A DNA stretch of 10,378 nt from JBGYPP01 sp041838515 (GCA_041838515.1 JBGYPP010000011.1:1-10378); one strand, 5' to 3'; shown: positions 1-7,412, counted from the first letter of the stretch. Notes: generated from the sequence alone by a model not told the origin. Translations and numbers: made by a program.

Positions 1-1214
1 AAAGGATGCAGCTCGTTTTGCTTAAGTATCTCCGTATGTATGGCTGCCACGCCATTGACCGAATACCCATAGTGAATGTCCATATGGGCCATATGCACAC
101 GGCCATCCCCATCTATGATTTGCACTGCGGGATCGGCATAAGTCTTTTTGATGCGATAATCCAGCTCGCGGATGATGGGCAGCAGCTGGGGAACCACCTG
201 CTCCAGATAGGATATGGGCCACTTTTCCAGAGCCTCAGCCAGTATGGTATGGTTGGTGTATGCGCAGCATTTTTGCACTATCTCTATGGCCTGGCTCATG
301 GCCATGGACTCCTCTTCCATCAACAGCCGCACCAACTCCGGTATCACCATGCTGGGATGGGTGTCGTTGATCTGTATGGCCACATGCTTGTCCAGCTGCT
401 CCAGATTCCAGCCGGCCTCTCTGGCCTCGTCCAAAATCAGTCTGGCGCCGTTGGAAACCATAAAATACTGCTGATAAATACGCAGCAGATGGCCGGCGGC
501 ATCGGAATCGTCCGGATAGAGGAAGAGGGTGAGATTCTTCTCTATATTTTCCTTGTCAAAGCGTATGCCGGACCCCACGATGGACTCATCCAAGCCCTCT
601 ATGTCAAACAGGTGCAGCTTGTTGATCTTGCCATCCTTTCCGGCCACCTGTATGTCATACATGCGGCTCTGCACCCTTCTGCCGCCAAAATCTATGGTAT
701 AGGCCTTGTCCGTGGGCACCAGCCAGGACTGAGCCTCTATCCAAGGGTTGGGCACCTCCCTCTGCAGCCTGTCCACAAACTCCTGGCGGAACAGGCCCAG
801 GTGGTAATTCAGACCTATGCCGTCGCCGGGCAGGCCCAAAGCGGCTATGGAATCCAGGAAACAGGCGGCCAAACGTCCCAGACCGCCATTGCCCAGGGAG
901 GGCTCCGGCTCCATTTCCTCCAGCTCACCCATGCTAAGGCCCCTGGCCTCCAGCAGCCTCTGAGCCTCCTCATACAGGCCCAGAGCCTCCAAATTGTTGC
1001 CCATCAGGCGGCCTATCAAAAATTCCGCAGAGATATAATACACCTTTCTGTCCCCGGCAAAGGCCTGGCGGCTGTCCAAGATCTCCCGCACAGCTCCCAG
1101 CAGGGACAGGTACAGCTGCTCCTTGCCGGCCTGGGCAAAATCCACACCAAAGGCCTGCTCCAGATGCTTCTTCCACAGCTGCTCCAATGCCAACTCCGTC
1201 TTTTGCTCTACCAT
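1..1214 (-). CDS. glgP: Glycogen/alpha-glucan phosphorylase (GT35), N-terminal part, cut by window edge
   Basis: This enzyme releases glucose 1-phosphate from glycogen or maltodextrin in the cytoplasm, using pyridoxal phosphate. The reading frame starts at an ATG whose complement is at 1212-1214, behind an excellent AAAGGAGG site with about 6 nt spacing, and stays open to base 1, giving about 404 residues of a family usually 750-850 long. Family motifs read on the minus strand include YYISAEFLIGRLMGNNL near residue 65, LGNGGLGRLAACFLDS near residue 107, GDGIGLNYHLGLFRQEF near residue 130, and SVNGVAAIHTEILK just before the edge. The PLP-binding lysine and the C-terminal half lie outside the window. 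It starts 21 nt after the LacI-type gene, so the two are probably co-transcribed and this enzyme is the likely target of that regulator. Identification is firm; exact substrate (glycogen or maltodextrin) is open. Confidence 0.95.
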   Translation of the reverse strand, partial: MVEQKTELALEQLWKKHLEQAFGVDFAQAGKEQLYLSLLGAVREILDSRQAFAGDRKVYYISAEFLIGRLMGNNLEALGLYEEAQRLLEARGLSMGELEEMEPEPSLGNGGLGRLAACFLDSIAALGLPGDGIGLNYHLGLFRQEFVDRLQREVPNPWIEAQSWLVPTDKAYTIDFGGRRVQSRMYDIQVAGKDGKINKLHLFDIEGLDESIVGSGIRFDKENIEKNLTLFLYPDDSDAAGHLLRIYQQYFMVSNGARLILDEAREAGWNLEQLDKHVAIQINDTHPSMVIPELVRLLMEEESMAMSQAIEIVQKCCAYTNHTILAEALEKWPISYLEQVVPQLLPIIRELDYRIKKTYADPAVQIIDGDGRVHMAHMDIHYGYSVNGVAAIHTEILKQNELHP

Positions 1215-1235
1215 GATATCCTCCTTTGTGAAAAT

Positions 1236-2225
1236 TTACACAATAACGTCCTCGTAAGAAATATTGACCAGACTGTGGGGCAGGCGCAACTCCCTGCCCC
1301 GGCCTCCCTTGACCAAGGCCCACAGCTCCTCTATGGCGGCAGCAGATATGGCCGCAAAATCCTGCCGTACGGTATACATGCCCTTACCCGCATACCCCAT
1401 CAGGGATATGCCGTCAAAACCACAGACCGGCCGGAATATGTCCATGTCCAGCAGGGCGCGCATGGCGCCTATGGCCATCATATCCGAGGCGCAGGCTATG
1501 GCTCCCTTTTGCCGGCCATGCCGCAAAGTCCACTCCCTGGCCCTTCTCTCGCTAAAGCCCCCATTGCGTACCAGCAGGCGCAGACCCATCTCTCCGGCCA
1601 GCCTTTCCATGCCCTCCAGCCTCTGTCCGCTGACATAGGCCTCCGGCGGCCCGCTGATATAGAGCAGGCTCTGACAGGGATTACTCTCCAGCATATGCTT
1701 GGCCACATCATACTGGGCCTGGGCGTGGTCTATGCTCACTGTACTCATGCCCGGCCCCAGACGTGGGGCATCCACCAAAACCATCTTAAAGGCCTGGCTC
1801 TCTATCAAGGACAGCAGCTTCTTGTGTTTCTTGGAGAGTCCATAGACAGCCAGACCCACAATATTTTGCGCCTGCAAATACCCTATGCACTCCTTGAGGC
1901 TCTTGCCCTCCAGCATGGAGAAAAACAAGGTGCAGACATCCAAACCCATGGCCTTGGCCTGGTGGAGGGCGCCGTACATATATCGCATCTCCACCTCATC
2001 CACCCCCTGGCCCCTCTCCCCCACATTCATCAGCAGGGCCAGGCGGCCGCCGGTCTTTGAAGAGAGGGCAGAGGCTGCCGCATTGGGTACGAACTGCAGC
2101 TTGGCTGCGGCGGCCAGCACCCTATCTCTTGTATCCTGCCTCAGGCCCGGATACTGGTTCAGCGCCTTGGATACCGTAGAAACCGATACGCCGGCCTCCT
2201 TGGCCACGTCCCTGATGGATGCCAT
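1236..2225 (-). CDS. LacI-family transcriptional repressor, first gene of the phosphorylase operon
   Basis: A 329-residue protein of normal LacI-family length. Residues 1-50 form the helix-turn-helix (IRDVAKEAGVSVSTVSKAL) followed by the hinge helix (PNAAASALSSKTG, with the leucine that intercalates at the operator centre in this family). Residues about 60-329 form a periplasmic-binding-protein-like sensor domain, with ending motifs such as PVCGFDGISLMGYAG. The start ATG has only a G-run (GGGGGG, 5 nt spacing) as ribosome binding site, which suggests modest translation. Two operator-like palindromes with the central CG typical of LacI proteins lie in its own leader, so autorepression together with the downstream phosphorylase gene is likely. 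The effector cannot be read from sequence; a sugar or sugar phosphate from alpha-glucan breakdown is a guess from context. It is not CcpA itself, judging by the gene context and the sensor sequence. Confidence 0.93.
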   Translation of the reverse strand: MASIRDVAKEAGVSVSTVSKALNQYPGLRQDTRDRVLAAAAKLQFVPNAAASALSSKTGGRLALLMNVGERGQGVDEVEMRYMYGALHQAKAMGLDVCTLFFSMLEGKSLKECIGYLQAQNIVGLAVYGLSKKHKKLLSLIESQAFKMVLVDAPRLGPGMSTVSIDHAQAQYDVAKHMLESNPCQSLLYISGPPEAYVSGQRLEGMERLAGEMGLRLLVRNGGFSERRAREWTLRHGRQKGAIACASDMMAIGAMRALLDMDIFRPVCGFDGISLMGYAGKGMYTVRQDFAAISAAAIEELWALVKGGRGRELRLPHSLVNISYEDVIV

Positions 2226-2271
2226 GTCTACCCCCCGGATGAAAGACTGCTGTCTATGGTTTTAACACTGT

Positions 2272-2289
2272 TTCGAAAACGTTTTCCAA
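2272..2289. promoter_or_regulatory. LacI-type operator O1, second copy
   Basis: TTCGAAAACGTTTTCCAA differs from the core of the upstream operator by one base. The two centres are 41 bp apart, close to four helical turns, so two dimers would lie on the same face of the DNA. It sits about 40-55 nt into the predicted leader and could act as a roadblock or cooperative site. Confidence 0.75.
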
Positions 2290-2309
2290 TAGACGAATTC
2301 TACTGTTTT

Positions 2310-2333
2310 CTCTTGGAAAACGTTTTCCAAGAG
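2310..2333. promoter_or_regulatory. LacI-type operator O2, 24 bp perfect palindrome over the transcription start
   Basis: The core TTGGAAAACGTTTTCCAA is a perfect palindrome, extended by CTC and GAG to 24 bp. Its centre is CG, as in most LacI-family operators. It begins 1 bp beyond the predicted -10 box, so a bound repressor would block RNA polymerase. It is offset from the CcpA cre consensus and probably belongs to the local regulator. Confidence 0.8.
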
Positions 2334-2334
2334 T

Positions 2335-2363
2335 AGGATAATGCCTTTTTTCCGCTTTGTCAA
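2335..2363 (-). promoter_or_regulatory. Promoter of the lacI-type/glgP operon
   Basis: On the minus strand, a perfect -35 box TTGACA (complement at 2358-2363), a 17 bp spacer and a -10 box TATCCT (complement at 2335-2340, four of six consensus bases). The predicted start lies near 2328, inside the 24 bp palindrome described separately, leaving a leader of about 100 nt before the regulator gene. Confidence 0.75.
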
Positions 2364-2416
2364 GCGCCCAAGCTCATTTTTTTTCCTCGGTTTTCTCTCA
2401 TGCATATCCCTTTTTC

Positions 2417-2444
2417 TTGGCTTTCTTGCTACATATGGTATAAT
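2417..2444 (+). promoter_or_regulatory. Promoter of the ribonuclease H gene
   Basis: TATAAT at 2439-2444 preceded by TG and one base (TGGTATAAT), a perfect extended -10 element. A weak -35 box TTGGCT lies 16 bp upstream at 2417-2422. The transcript would start near 2451, giving a 5' leader of about 60 nt with a GGAGG site at 2504-2508. The promoter diverges from the lacI-type promoter, with about 53 bp between the two -35 boxes. Confidence 0.7.
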
Positions 2445-2512
2445 TAGACCCATGAAAACCCGTTTATTATAAGATAAAAGGGTGCCGCCCGCCCCCCCAC
2501 TTTGGAGGATGC

Positions 2513-3763
2513 ATGATGAGCAATAACAACAGCGAAAAAGCTTCCGCCTCTGCGGAATCCATAGAACATCTAACCCTAGCCATTAATGCCAGGCTGGCCG
2601 GCCGGGCGCTGGCCCTGCTGCCCCCTGGAGCATCCTTGGACCAGGCTATTGAGGCCCTACTGGAACAGATATGCCAAAATGGAACCTGGCCCCCCAAAGA
2701 GGAGGGGGCAGAGAATGGCCACGCCATACCCGCACGAATCCCCTCTTCCACCCGGGATAGCCAGCCGGCGCCGGCAAGTTCTTCCCTCAGGGATATGGTT
2801 TTCGCCCGGAATATTTCTTCCGACCGGGACATTTCTTCCGACCGGAATATTTCTTCCGACCAGGACATTTCTTCCGATCGAGACATTGCTTCCGACTGGG
2901 ATATTGCTTCCGACCGGAATATTTCTTCCGACCGGGATATTTCTTCCGACCAGAATATTTCTTCCGACCGGAATATTTCTTCCGACCGGAATATTTCTTC
3001 CGACCGGGATATTTCTTCCGACCGGAATACTTCTTCCGACCGGGATATTTCTTCCGACCGGAATATTTCTTCCGACCGGAATACCTCTTCCGACCGGGAT
3101 ATTTCTTCCGACCCGGATATTTCTTCCGACCCGGATATTTCTTCCGGCCGGAATATTTCTTCCGGCCGGGATATTTCTTCCGACCGGAATATTTCTTCCG
3201 ACCGGGACATTTCTTCCGACCGGGATATTTCTTCCGACCGGAATATTTCTTCCGACCGGAATATTTCTTCCGACCGGGACATGGCTTCCGCCCCAGCCGC
3301 GCCAAAAGGCTCCGCCCCGGCCCCTCCTCACTGGGATTATGCCATTTGGACTGACGGCGGCTGTGCGCGCAACCCCGGCGGCCCCGGAGGATACGGCGTC
3401 ATACTCCAAAACCTCCGCACCGGAGTAGAGAGCGAGTACAAGCAGGGATATGCATCCACAACCAACAACCGCATGGAATTGCGCGCGCTGCTGCGGGCGT
3501 TGGAGGAACTGCCTGACGGAGCCAGCGCCGGCATATACTCCGACTCCTCCTATGTGGTCAATACCATGAAAGGTCTGTATCAAAAAAAGAAAAACCAGGA
3601 TTTGTGGAGGGAGGCAGACCGGCTGGCCGCCCGTAAGGGCCAGCTGGAGTACATCTGGGTGCGGGGCCACAAGGACAACGCAAACAATAACCGCTGCGAT
3701 GCGATGGCCACTGAGATCATGAACGGCACGGATTTGTCGGAGGACACAGGATACACAGCCTAG
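2513..3763 (+). CDS. rnhA: Ribonuclease HI with a long repeat-bearing N-terminal extension
   Basis: Cleaves the RNA strand of RNA-DNA hybrids. The C-terminal domain (about residues 273-405 of 416) is a complete type 1 RNase H: WTDGGCARNPGGPGGYG with D281, NRMEL with E322, YSDSSYV with D344, and VRGHKDNANNNRCD with H386 and D396, so all four acidic catalytic residues and the histidine are present. The N-terminal 272 residues are abnormal for this family, which is usually about 150 residues: residues 1-100 are a short helical, then proline-rich segment with no hybrid-binding domain motif that I recognise, and residues 101-256 are 26 copies of a six-residue repeat (ISSDRD or ISSDRN), surely disordered and highly charged. 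Two adjacent ATG codons (2513 and 2516) are possible starts; GGAGG at 2504-2508 suits 2516 slightly better. It is a single-gene transcript ending at a shared bidirectional terminator. Confidence 0.93.
   Translation: MMSNNNSEKASASAESIEHLTLAINARLAGRALALLPPGASLDQAIEALLEQICQNGTWPPKEEGAENGHAIPARIPSSTRDSQPAPASSSLRDMVFARNISSDRDISSDRNISSDQDISSDRDIASDWDIASDRNISSDRDISSDQNISSDRNISSDRNISSDRDISSDRNTSSDRDISSDRNISSDRNTSSDRDISSDPDISSDPDISSGRNISSGRDISSDRNISSDRDISSDRDISSDRNISSDRNISSDRDMASAPAAPKGSAPAPPHWDYAIWTDGGCARNPGGPGGYGVILQNLRTGVESEYKQGYASTTNNRMELRALLRALEELPDGASAGIYSDSSYVVNTMKGLYQKKKNQDLWREADRLAARKGQLEYIWVRGHKDNANNNRCDAMATEIMNGTDLSEDTGYTA
2813..3280 (+). repeat. 18 bp tandem repeat array, 26 units, inside the RNase H gene
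   Basis: Twenty-six head-to-tail units of consensus ATTTCTTCCGACCGGRAT, each encoding I-S-S-D-R-(D/N). The array is exactly in phase with the gene. Changes are few: the last codon switches between GAT/GAC and AAT in an irregular order, and scattered units have IASDWD, ISSDQD, ISSDPD, ISSGRN or TSSDRD. Units ending in AAT contain the dyad TTCCG-AC-CGGAA at the junction with the next copy. No stop codon is visible in any of the six frames across the array, which explains several long overlapping false ORFs. Confidence 0.97.
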
Positions 3764-3771
3764 AGCCGCAA

Positions 3772-3827
3772 AAAACCCCTCGCCCGCCCCATGCGCAGCC
3801 TTTGCGCAAGGGTGGAAAAGGGGTTTT
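3772..3827. terminator. Bidirectional terminator between the RNase H gene and the exporter operon
   Basis: Long hairpin with outer arms AAAACCCC (3772-3779) and GGGGTTTT (3820-3827), a middle CCGCCC/GGGTGG stem with one G-U pair, and inner arms TGCGCA/TGCGCA (3792-3797, 3803-3808) around a 5 nt loop. The minus strand reads into six T residues and the plus strand into TTTTGTT, so it can serve both convergent transcripts. Confidence 0.85.
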
Positions 3828-3844
3828 GTTCACTTTTTGGTGTC

Positions 3845-5059
3845 TTATTCGTGCCTCAGCGCCTCTATGGGGCTGAGCTTGGCCGCTTTTTTGGCAGGAT
3901 ATATGCCAAAGAACAGGCCCACGGCGGAGGAGAAGAGGGTGGATCCCAGCACCACCGCCGGACTGATGCTGGCCTGAAAGCCGATGAGATTGCACACCAG
4001 CACAGCCACAGCCAGTCCAAAGACAATACCTATCACCCCGCCCAGCAAGGTGATAATGGCGGATTCCGACAGAAATTGGATCAATATGGATCCCGTCCTG
4101 GCTCCTAGCGCCTTTCGTATGCCTATCTCCCGTGTCCGCTCGGTAACGCTGACCAGCATGATGTTCATCACGCCTATGCCGCCCACCAACAGGGATACCG
4201 CAGCCACCAACACGACAAAAATGGTAATATAATTGAGGATCTGGTTGATCTGCGCAGTCTGGTCATCAAAATTTTGCAGTGCCAGGGCATTCTTGCCCCG
4301 CACATTGTGCCTGGCCTCCAGGTAATTGATGGTATCCTTGGCCACCTGGGTGGAGTCCCCTCCGTCGGTGACAACGATCATATTGTAAAACACCGGTTCT
4401 ACGCCAAAGGAAGCGGTCACAGCCGTGAGAGGCACCTCCACCTGTATCTCCTCGGTATTGACAAAGGCGCTGAATATCTTGGAGGCATTGTCCTTGCGTA
4501 CCCCCACGATGGTAAATTCCCCGCTCTGGCCCATCACATCAAAATTCACCGTCATGCCCACGATATTGGTATGCCCAAAGAGCTTCTTGGCCCCGCTTTC
4601 CGTCACCACAGCCACCCGGCGACCGGAAAAATACTCCCTCTCCGAGAAGAAGCGGCCCTTGATAATGGGATCCTTGGTAAAATACTCCAATCCCACAGTG
4701 CCTGCATTGAGTATGGCCTTAACCTGTCCCTTGCTGCCCAGCGCCGTGCCGCTGTATTGGAGATAGGGCGTGGTACTTTTAACACTCTCCACCCGGCTCT
4801 CCACCGCTGCGAAATCTTCCTCAGTAAAATACACTTGAACGCCGTCTGGATTGTCGCCGCTGGAATAGATAAAGAGTATACCGCCGCCCAGGCTGTTCAG
4901 CTCACTGTTGATGCCGCCCTTTACGCCATTGCCTATGGAGATAATCATAATCACCGAGGATATGCCTATAATTATACCCAGCATGGTCAGAAGGGAACGG
5001 CCCTTATTGCCCATCAGGTTCTTCAGGGCAATTTTCACATATTCCCAAGCCTGTTCCAT
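3845..5059 (-). CDS. ABC transporter permease, MacB/FtsX type (YknZ-like)
   Basis: A 404-residue membrane subunit of a type VII (MacB-like) ABC exporter. The N-terminal segment (LKNLMGNKGRSLLTMLGIIIGISSVIMIISIGNG) carries the first membrane helix at about residues 22-44. Residues about 46-270 form the large extracytoplasmic MacB periplasmic core-like domain, and three further helices follow at about 276-302, 328-360 and 368-394 in the FtsX domain, with the cytoplasmic motif VSVTERTREIGIRKALGAR between the second and third. Length and order match stand-alone permeases (the ATPase is separate, unlike Gram-negative MacB). The start lies 13 nt after the adaptor stop, behind GGGAGG with tight 3 nt spacing, so it is the last gene of a three-gene operon. 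The substrate is unknown; related systems export peptides, antibiotics or lipids. Confidence 0.92.
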   Translation of the reverse strand: MEQAWEYVKIALKNLMGNKGRSLLTMLGIIIGISSVIMIISIGNGVKGGINSELNSLGGGILFIYSSGDNPDGVQVYFTEEDFAAVESRVESVKSTTPYLQYSGTALGSKGQVKAILNAGTVGLEYFTKDPIIKGRFFSEREYFSGRRVAVVTESGAKKLFGHTNIVGMTVNFDVMGQSGEFTIVGVRKDNASKIFSAFVNTEEIQVEVPLTAVTASFGVEPVFYNMIVVTDGGDSTQVAKDTINYLEARHNVRGKNALALQNFDDQTAQINQILNYITIFVVLVAAVSLLVGGIGVMNIMLVSVTERTREIGIRKALGARTGSILIQFLSESAIITLLGGVIGIVFGLAVAVLVCNLIGFQASISPAVVLGSTLFSSAVGLFFGIYPAKKAAKLSPIEALRHE

Positions 5060-5072
5060 ATGCCTCCCTCTC

Positions 5073-6620
5073 TTACTTCTTTGCCTGCGCCGCCACAGGC
5101 AGATCCTCTACTATCTCCACAGCCGAGGAGATGATCACCTGGTCCTGCTCCGTCAATCCCTCCAATACCTGTATGCGGCTGGCTGTGGATATTCCAGCCT
5201 TTACCGCCCTGCGCTTTGCCAGGCCGTCCTGTATCACAAATACATAATCCCCCTCCTGGTCTGCATTCAGCGCCTCTATGGGTATGGTCAGGGCGTCCTC
5301 CACCTTGGCTGCCAACACCTCTACCTTGGCATCTATGCCCAAGATGATATGGGAATCGGCCTTATCCAACGTTACTACCACGCCTATCTTGGGAGCTGCT
5401 CCGGCCTCGCTCTGCGCAACCCTATTGATCTTGGATACTTTGCCGGCGTAATCCCGGCCCAGGATTTTCACATTGGCAGTCTGCCCCAACTCTATCTTTT
5501 CCATATCATATTTTGTAGCCTGGAAACGCACCTGCAAATTCCGGCTGTCAGAGAGGGCCAACATAGGCGTGCCTCCTGCCACAGTGGCGCCCTCCTGCAC
5601 GGCCACCTCAGTGACTATGCCGTCAAAATCCGCCACCACGCCCTTCTCCTGCTGGGCAAAATCCAATTGGGCCTGCTCATGGGTCAGCTGGGCTATCTCA
5701 CTGTTGGCGCTCTGGGCCTTTTGCTGATGGACATTCAGACTGCCGGCCTCTCCCGCAGACTTCTGGGACTGCATCTCAGCCTTGTAGCTGCGGCACTTGG
5801 CCAGCTCTGTTTCCACCCTGCTGATCTCATCCTGCATTTTCACCACATAATCCTGCGCATTGGCTATGGACTGAAGATAAGCATTGCGGGCCTGGGCGCG
5901 GCTAAGGCTTCCGGCCTGGCCTTGCAGGGAGGAGAGATTGGCCTTCTCCTCCGCTGTGGCAGAGGCGCCCTTCTCCTGTATGGCCTGTATCTGGCTCTGG
6001 GTCTGGCTCAGCTTGTCGCTGATCTCATAGGATTCCTCGGCCAGCTTGCTGGCATTCTCCCTCTGCTGCTTTTTCAGCTGATCCTGTAAATCTTTGAGAT
6101 AGGCCTCGTAATCGGCGATCTGCACATCCAGCACCTGGAGATTGGTCTGGGCCTCAGCTAGCTTGTTCTGGCTCTTGGAGCTCTCCAGCATAGCGCTTTG
6201 ATAGGAGGCCAAGGCCGCCTCCTGGGTCAATCCGGCCTGGGCGTACATACGCTGGGCCTTATCCAGATCATAGCTGATCAGCACATCCCCCTTCTTCACC
6301 TCATCCCCGTTCTTCACCAGCACCGAAGCCAGCGTGCCGGATACCTGGGCAAAATAGGTCTTTTTCTGGGAGGACTCCACCGTACCGGTGGCATCCACCA
6401 GCTCTTGCATATCCTCCTTTTGGGGATAGGCAGCCTCTACCGGCATGCCGGCAGAGCCTCCCATCAGCCTGGGCAGTACAGATATGCCCACCACGGCCGC
6501 CAGGCCTATGCCCACCACCCAGGGCCATTTCTTGCCCTTTTTCTTACCCGTCTTGGGGGCTGCAGCCGGAGCCTCTCCAGCCTGCTGTTCTGTCTTTGCA
6601 CCCTTTTTCCAAAATTTCAT
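5073..6620 (-). CDS. Membrane-fusion adaptor of the ABC exporter (MacA/YknX-like, HlyD family)
   Basis: A 515-residue adaptor. Residues 1-31 are a basic, Ala/Lys-rich cytoplasmic tail and about 33-50 a single membrane anchor. Then come the first half of the biotinyl-lipoyl-like domain (TYFAQVSGTLASVLVKNGDEVKKGDVL), a long alpha-helical coiled-coil hairpin rich in Q, A, E, S and K (about residues 115-325), the second lipoyl half (GVVADFDGIVTEVAVQEGATVAGGTPML), a beta-barrel and a membrane-proximal domain ending DLPVAAQAKK. It is longer than typical MacA (about 370) because of the extended hairpin. In Gram-positives such proteins work without TolC and stabilise the permease, as proposed for YknX. 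The ATG follows GGAGG with 6 nt spacing and lies 18 nt after the ATPase stop. Confidence 0.9.
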   Translation of the reverse strand: MKFWKKGAKTEQQAGEAPAAAPKTGKKKGKKWPWVVGIGLAAVVGISVLPRLMGGSAGMPVEAAYPQKEDMQELVDATGTVESSQKKTYFAQVSGTLASVLVKNGDEVKKGDVLISYDLDKAQRMYAQAGLTQEAALASYQSAMLESSKSQNKLAEAQTNLQVLDVQIADYEAYLKDLQDQLKKQQRENASKLAEESYEISDKLSQTQSQIQAIQEKGASATAEEKANLSSLQGQAGSLSRAQARNAYLQSIANAQDYVVKMQDEISRVETELAKCRSYKAEMQSQKSAGEAGSLNVHQQKAQSANSEIAQLTHEQAQLDFAQQEKGVVADFDGIVTEVAVQEGATVAGGTPMLALSDSRNLQVRFQATKYDMEKIELGQTANVKILGRDYAGKVSKINRVAQSEAGAAPKIGVVVTLDKADSHIILGIDAKVEVLAAKVEDALTIPIEALNADQEGDYVFVIQDGLAKRRAVKAGISTASRIQVLEGLTEQDQVIISSAVEIVEDLPVAAQAKK

Positions 6621-6638
6621 CTCTATCCTCCGCCCTTC

Positions 6639-7337
6639 TTATGCTTCTATGTGCTGATTCATGTAATCTTCTTCTATGCGGCCGTCCTTGATCTTGACCA
6701 CCCTCCTGGCCCTATCGGCTATCTCATTGTCATGGGTGATAATAATGACCGTCCGCCCCTCCTCGTACAACTCCTTGAGTATGGCCATGATTTCCTTTGT
6801 GGAACGGGAGTCCAGATTGCCCGTAGGCTCATCCGCCAATATAATGGGCGGCGCCTGGGCTATGGCGCGGGCTATGGCTACCCTCTGCTGCTGTCCTCCG
6901 GACATTTCCGAGGGCTTATGCCCCATACGGTTGCCCAGACCCACACGCTCCAGCGCCCTCTCCGACAACTCCTCCCGCTTGGCCTTTGGCACTCCCCTGT
7001 AAATCAGAGGCAGTTCCACATTTTCCTTGGCCGTCAAGCTGGCTATCAAATTAAATCCTTGAAAGATAAATCCTATTTCCTGATTGCGAATGTCAGATAA
7101 CTCATTGTCGCTCAGACTGCTGACATCCTTGCCATGCAGGGTGTAAGATCCGGAGGTGGGCACATCCAGACAGCCCAGCACATTCATCAGCGTGGATTTT
7201 CCGGAGCCGGACTGGCCTATGATGGCCACATATTCCCCCTCCTCTATGGTCAGGTCCACGCCATCCAAGGCGCGTACTTCATTTTCTCCCGGATTGTAGA
7301 TCTTCTCCACCTTCCGGATTTCTACCAAGGCAGACAT
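6639..7337 (-). CDS. ABC transporter ATP-binding protein, MacB/LolD/YknY type
   Basis: A 232-residue nucleotide-binding subunit that powers the neighbouring permease. Visible motifs, numbered from MSALVEI: Walker A GQSGSGKST (41-49), Q-loop Q93 in GFIFQGFNLI, signature SGGQQQR (146-152), Walker B with D169-E170 in ILADEPTGNLD, D-loop, and switch histidine H202 in IITHD. The EYVAIIGQSGSGKST and GNLDS signatures are typical of the MacB/LolD subgroup. I chose the ATG whose complement is 7335-7337 because GAAAGG lies 9 nt before it; an in-frame ATG at 7346 directly abuts that site and is less likely. It is the first gene of the operon ATPase-adaptor-permease, whereas the Bacillus yknXYZ order is adaptor first. 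Confidence 0.94.
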   Translation of the reverse strand: MSALVEIRKVEKIYNPGENEVRALDGVDLTIEEGEYVAIIGQSGSGKSTLMNVLGCLDVPTSGSYTLHGKDVSSLSDNELSDIRNQEIGFIFQGFNLIASLTAKENVELPLIYRGVPKAKREELSERALERVGLGNRMGHKPSEMSGGQQQRVAIARAIAQAPPIILADEPTGNLDSRSTKEIMAILKELYEEGRTVIIITHDNEIADRARRVVKIKDGRIEEDYMNQHIEA

Positions 7338-7381
7338 ACAAAGCATCCTTTCCCAGACGGTTCTCCGCCTGTTTATGTATG

Positions 7382-7412
7382 ATTGTATCTTGTGTTTAGA
7401 ACATAATACAAT
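7382..7412. promoter_or_regulatory. Operator-like dyad over the exporter -10 box and start site
   Basis: Arms ATTGTAT (7382-7388) and ATACAAT (7406-7412) are perfect inverted repeats; 11 of 15 positions of the two half sites agree, centred at 7397 on the predicted transcription start. A TetR-, MarR- or GntR-type repressor site would fit, but no such gene is in the window, so the binding protein is unknown. Confidence 0.5.

Noticed and set aside
6..2060. Very long plus-strand open frame (684 residues) opposite the phosphorylase and lacI-type genes
   Set aside because: Its product is a low-complexity His/Leu/Gln-rich sequence with no family motif, while the minus strand encodes two clear proteins with motifs and ribosome binding sites. 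It arises from the codon bias of those genes.
2272..2333. CcpA cre sites in place of local operators
   Set aside because: The CG centre is offset by one base from the cre consensus and the exact symmetry and duplication next to a lacI-type gene favour a dedicated site.
2452..2472. Tiny leader ORF (MKTRLL) right at the predicted RNase H transcript start
   Set aside because: It has no ribosome binding site, no attenuator-like structure follows, and such short frames are common by chance.
2813..3280. Possible CRISPR array
   Set aside because: Units are directly adjacent with no unique spacers and are in phase with a coding frame, so this is a coding tandem repeat.
2467..3670. Minus-strand and alternate-frame repeat proteins (SEEIFR, GRKKYP, IPVGRN, FLPTGI repeats) over the RNase H gene
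   Set aside because: The 18 bp repeat is open in every frame, so these frames are automatic by-products. Only the plus frame continues into a complete catalytic domain.
4274..7100. Plus-strand open frames of 286, 393 and 300 residues opposite the exporter genes
   Set aside because: They are shadows of the ATPase, adaptor and permease genes, lack recognisable domains, and share the same His/Leu/Gln-rich composition.
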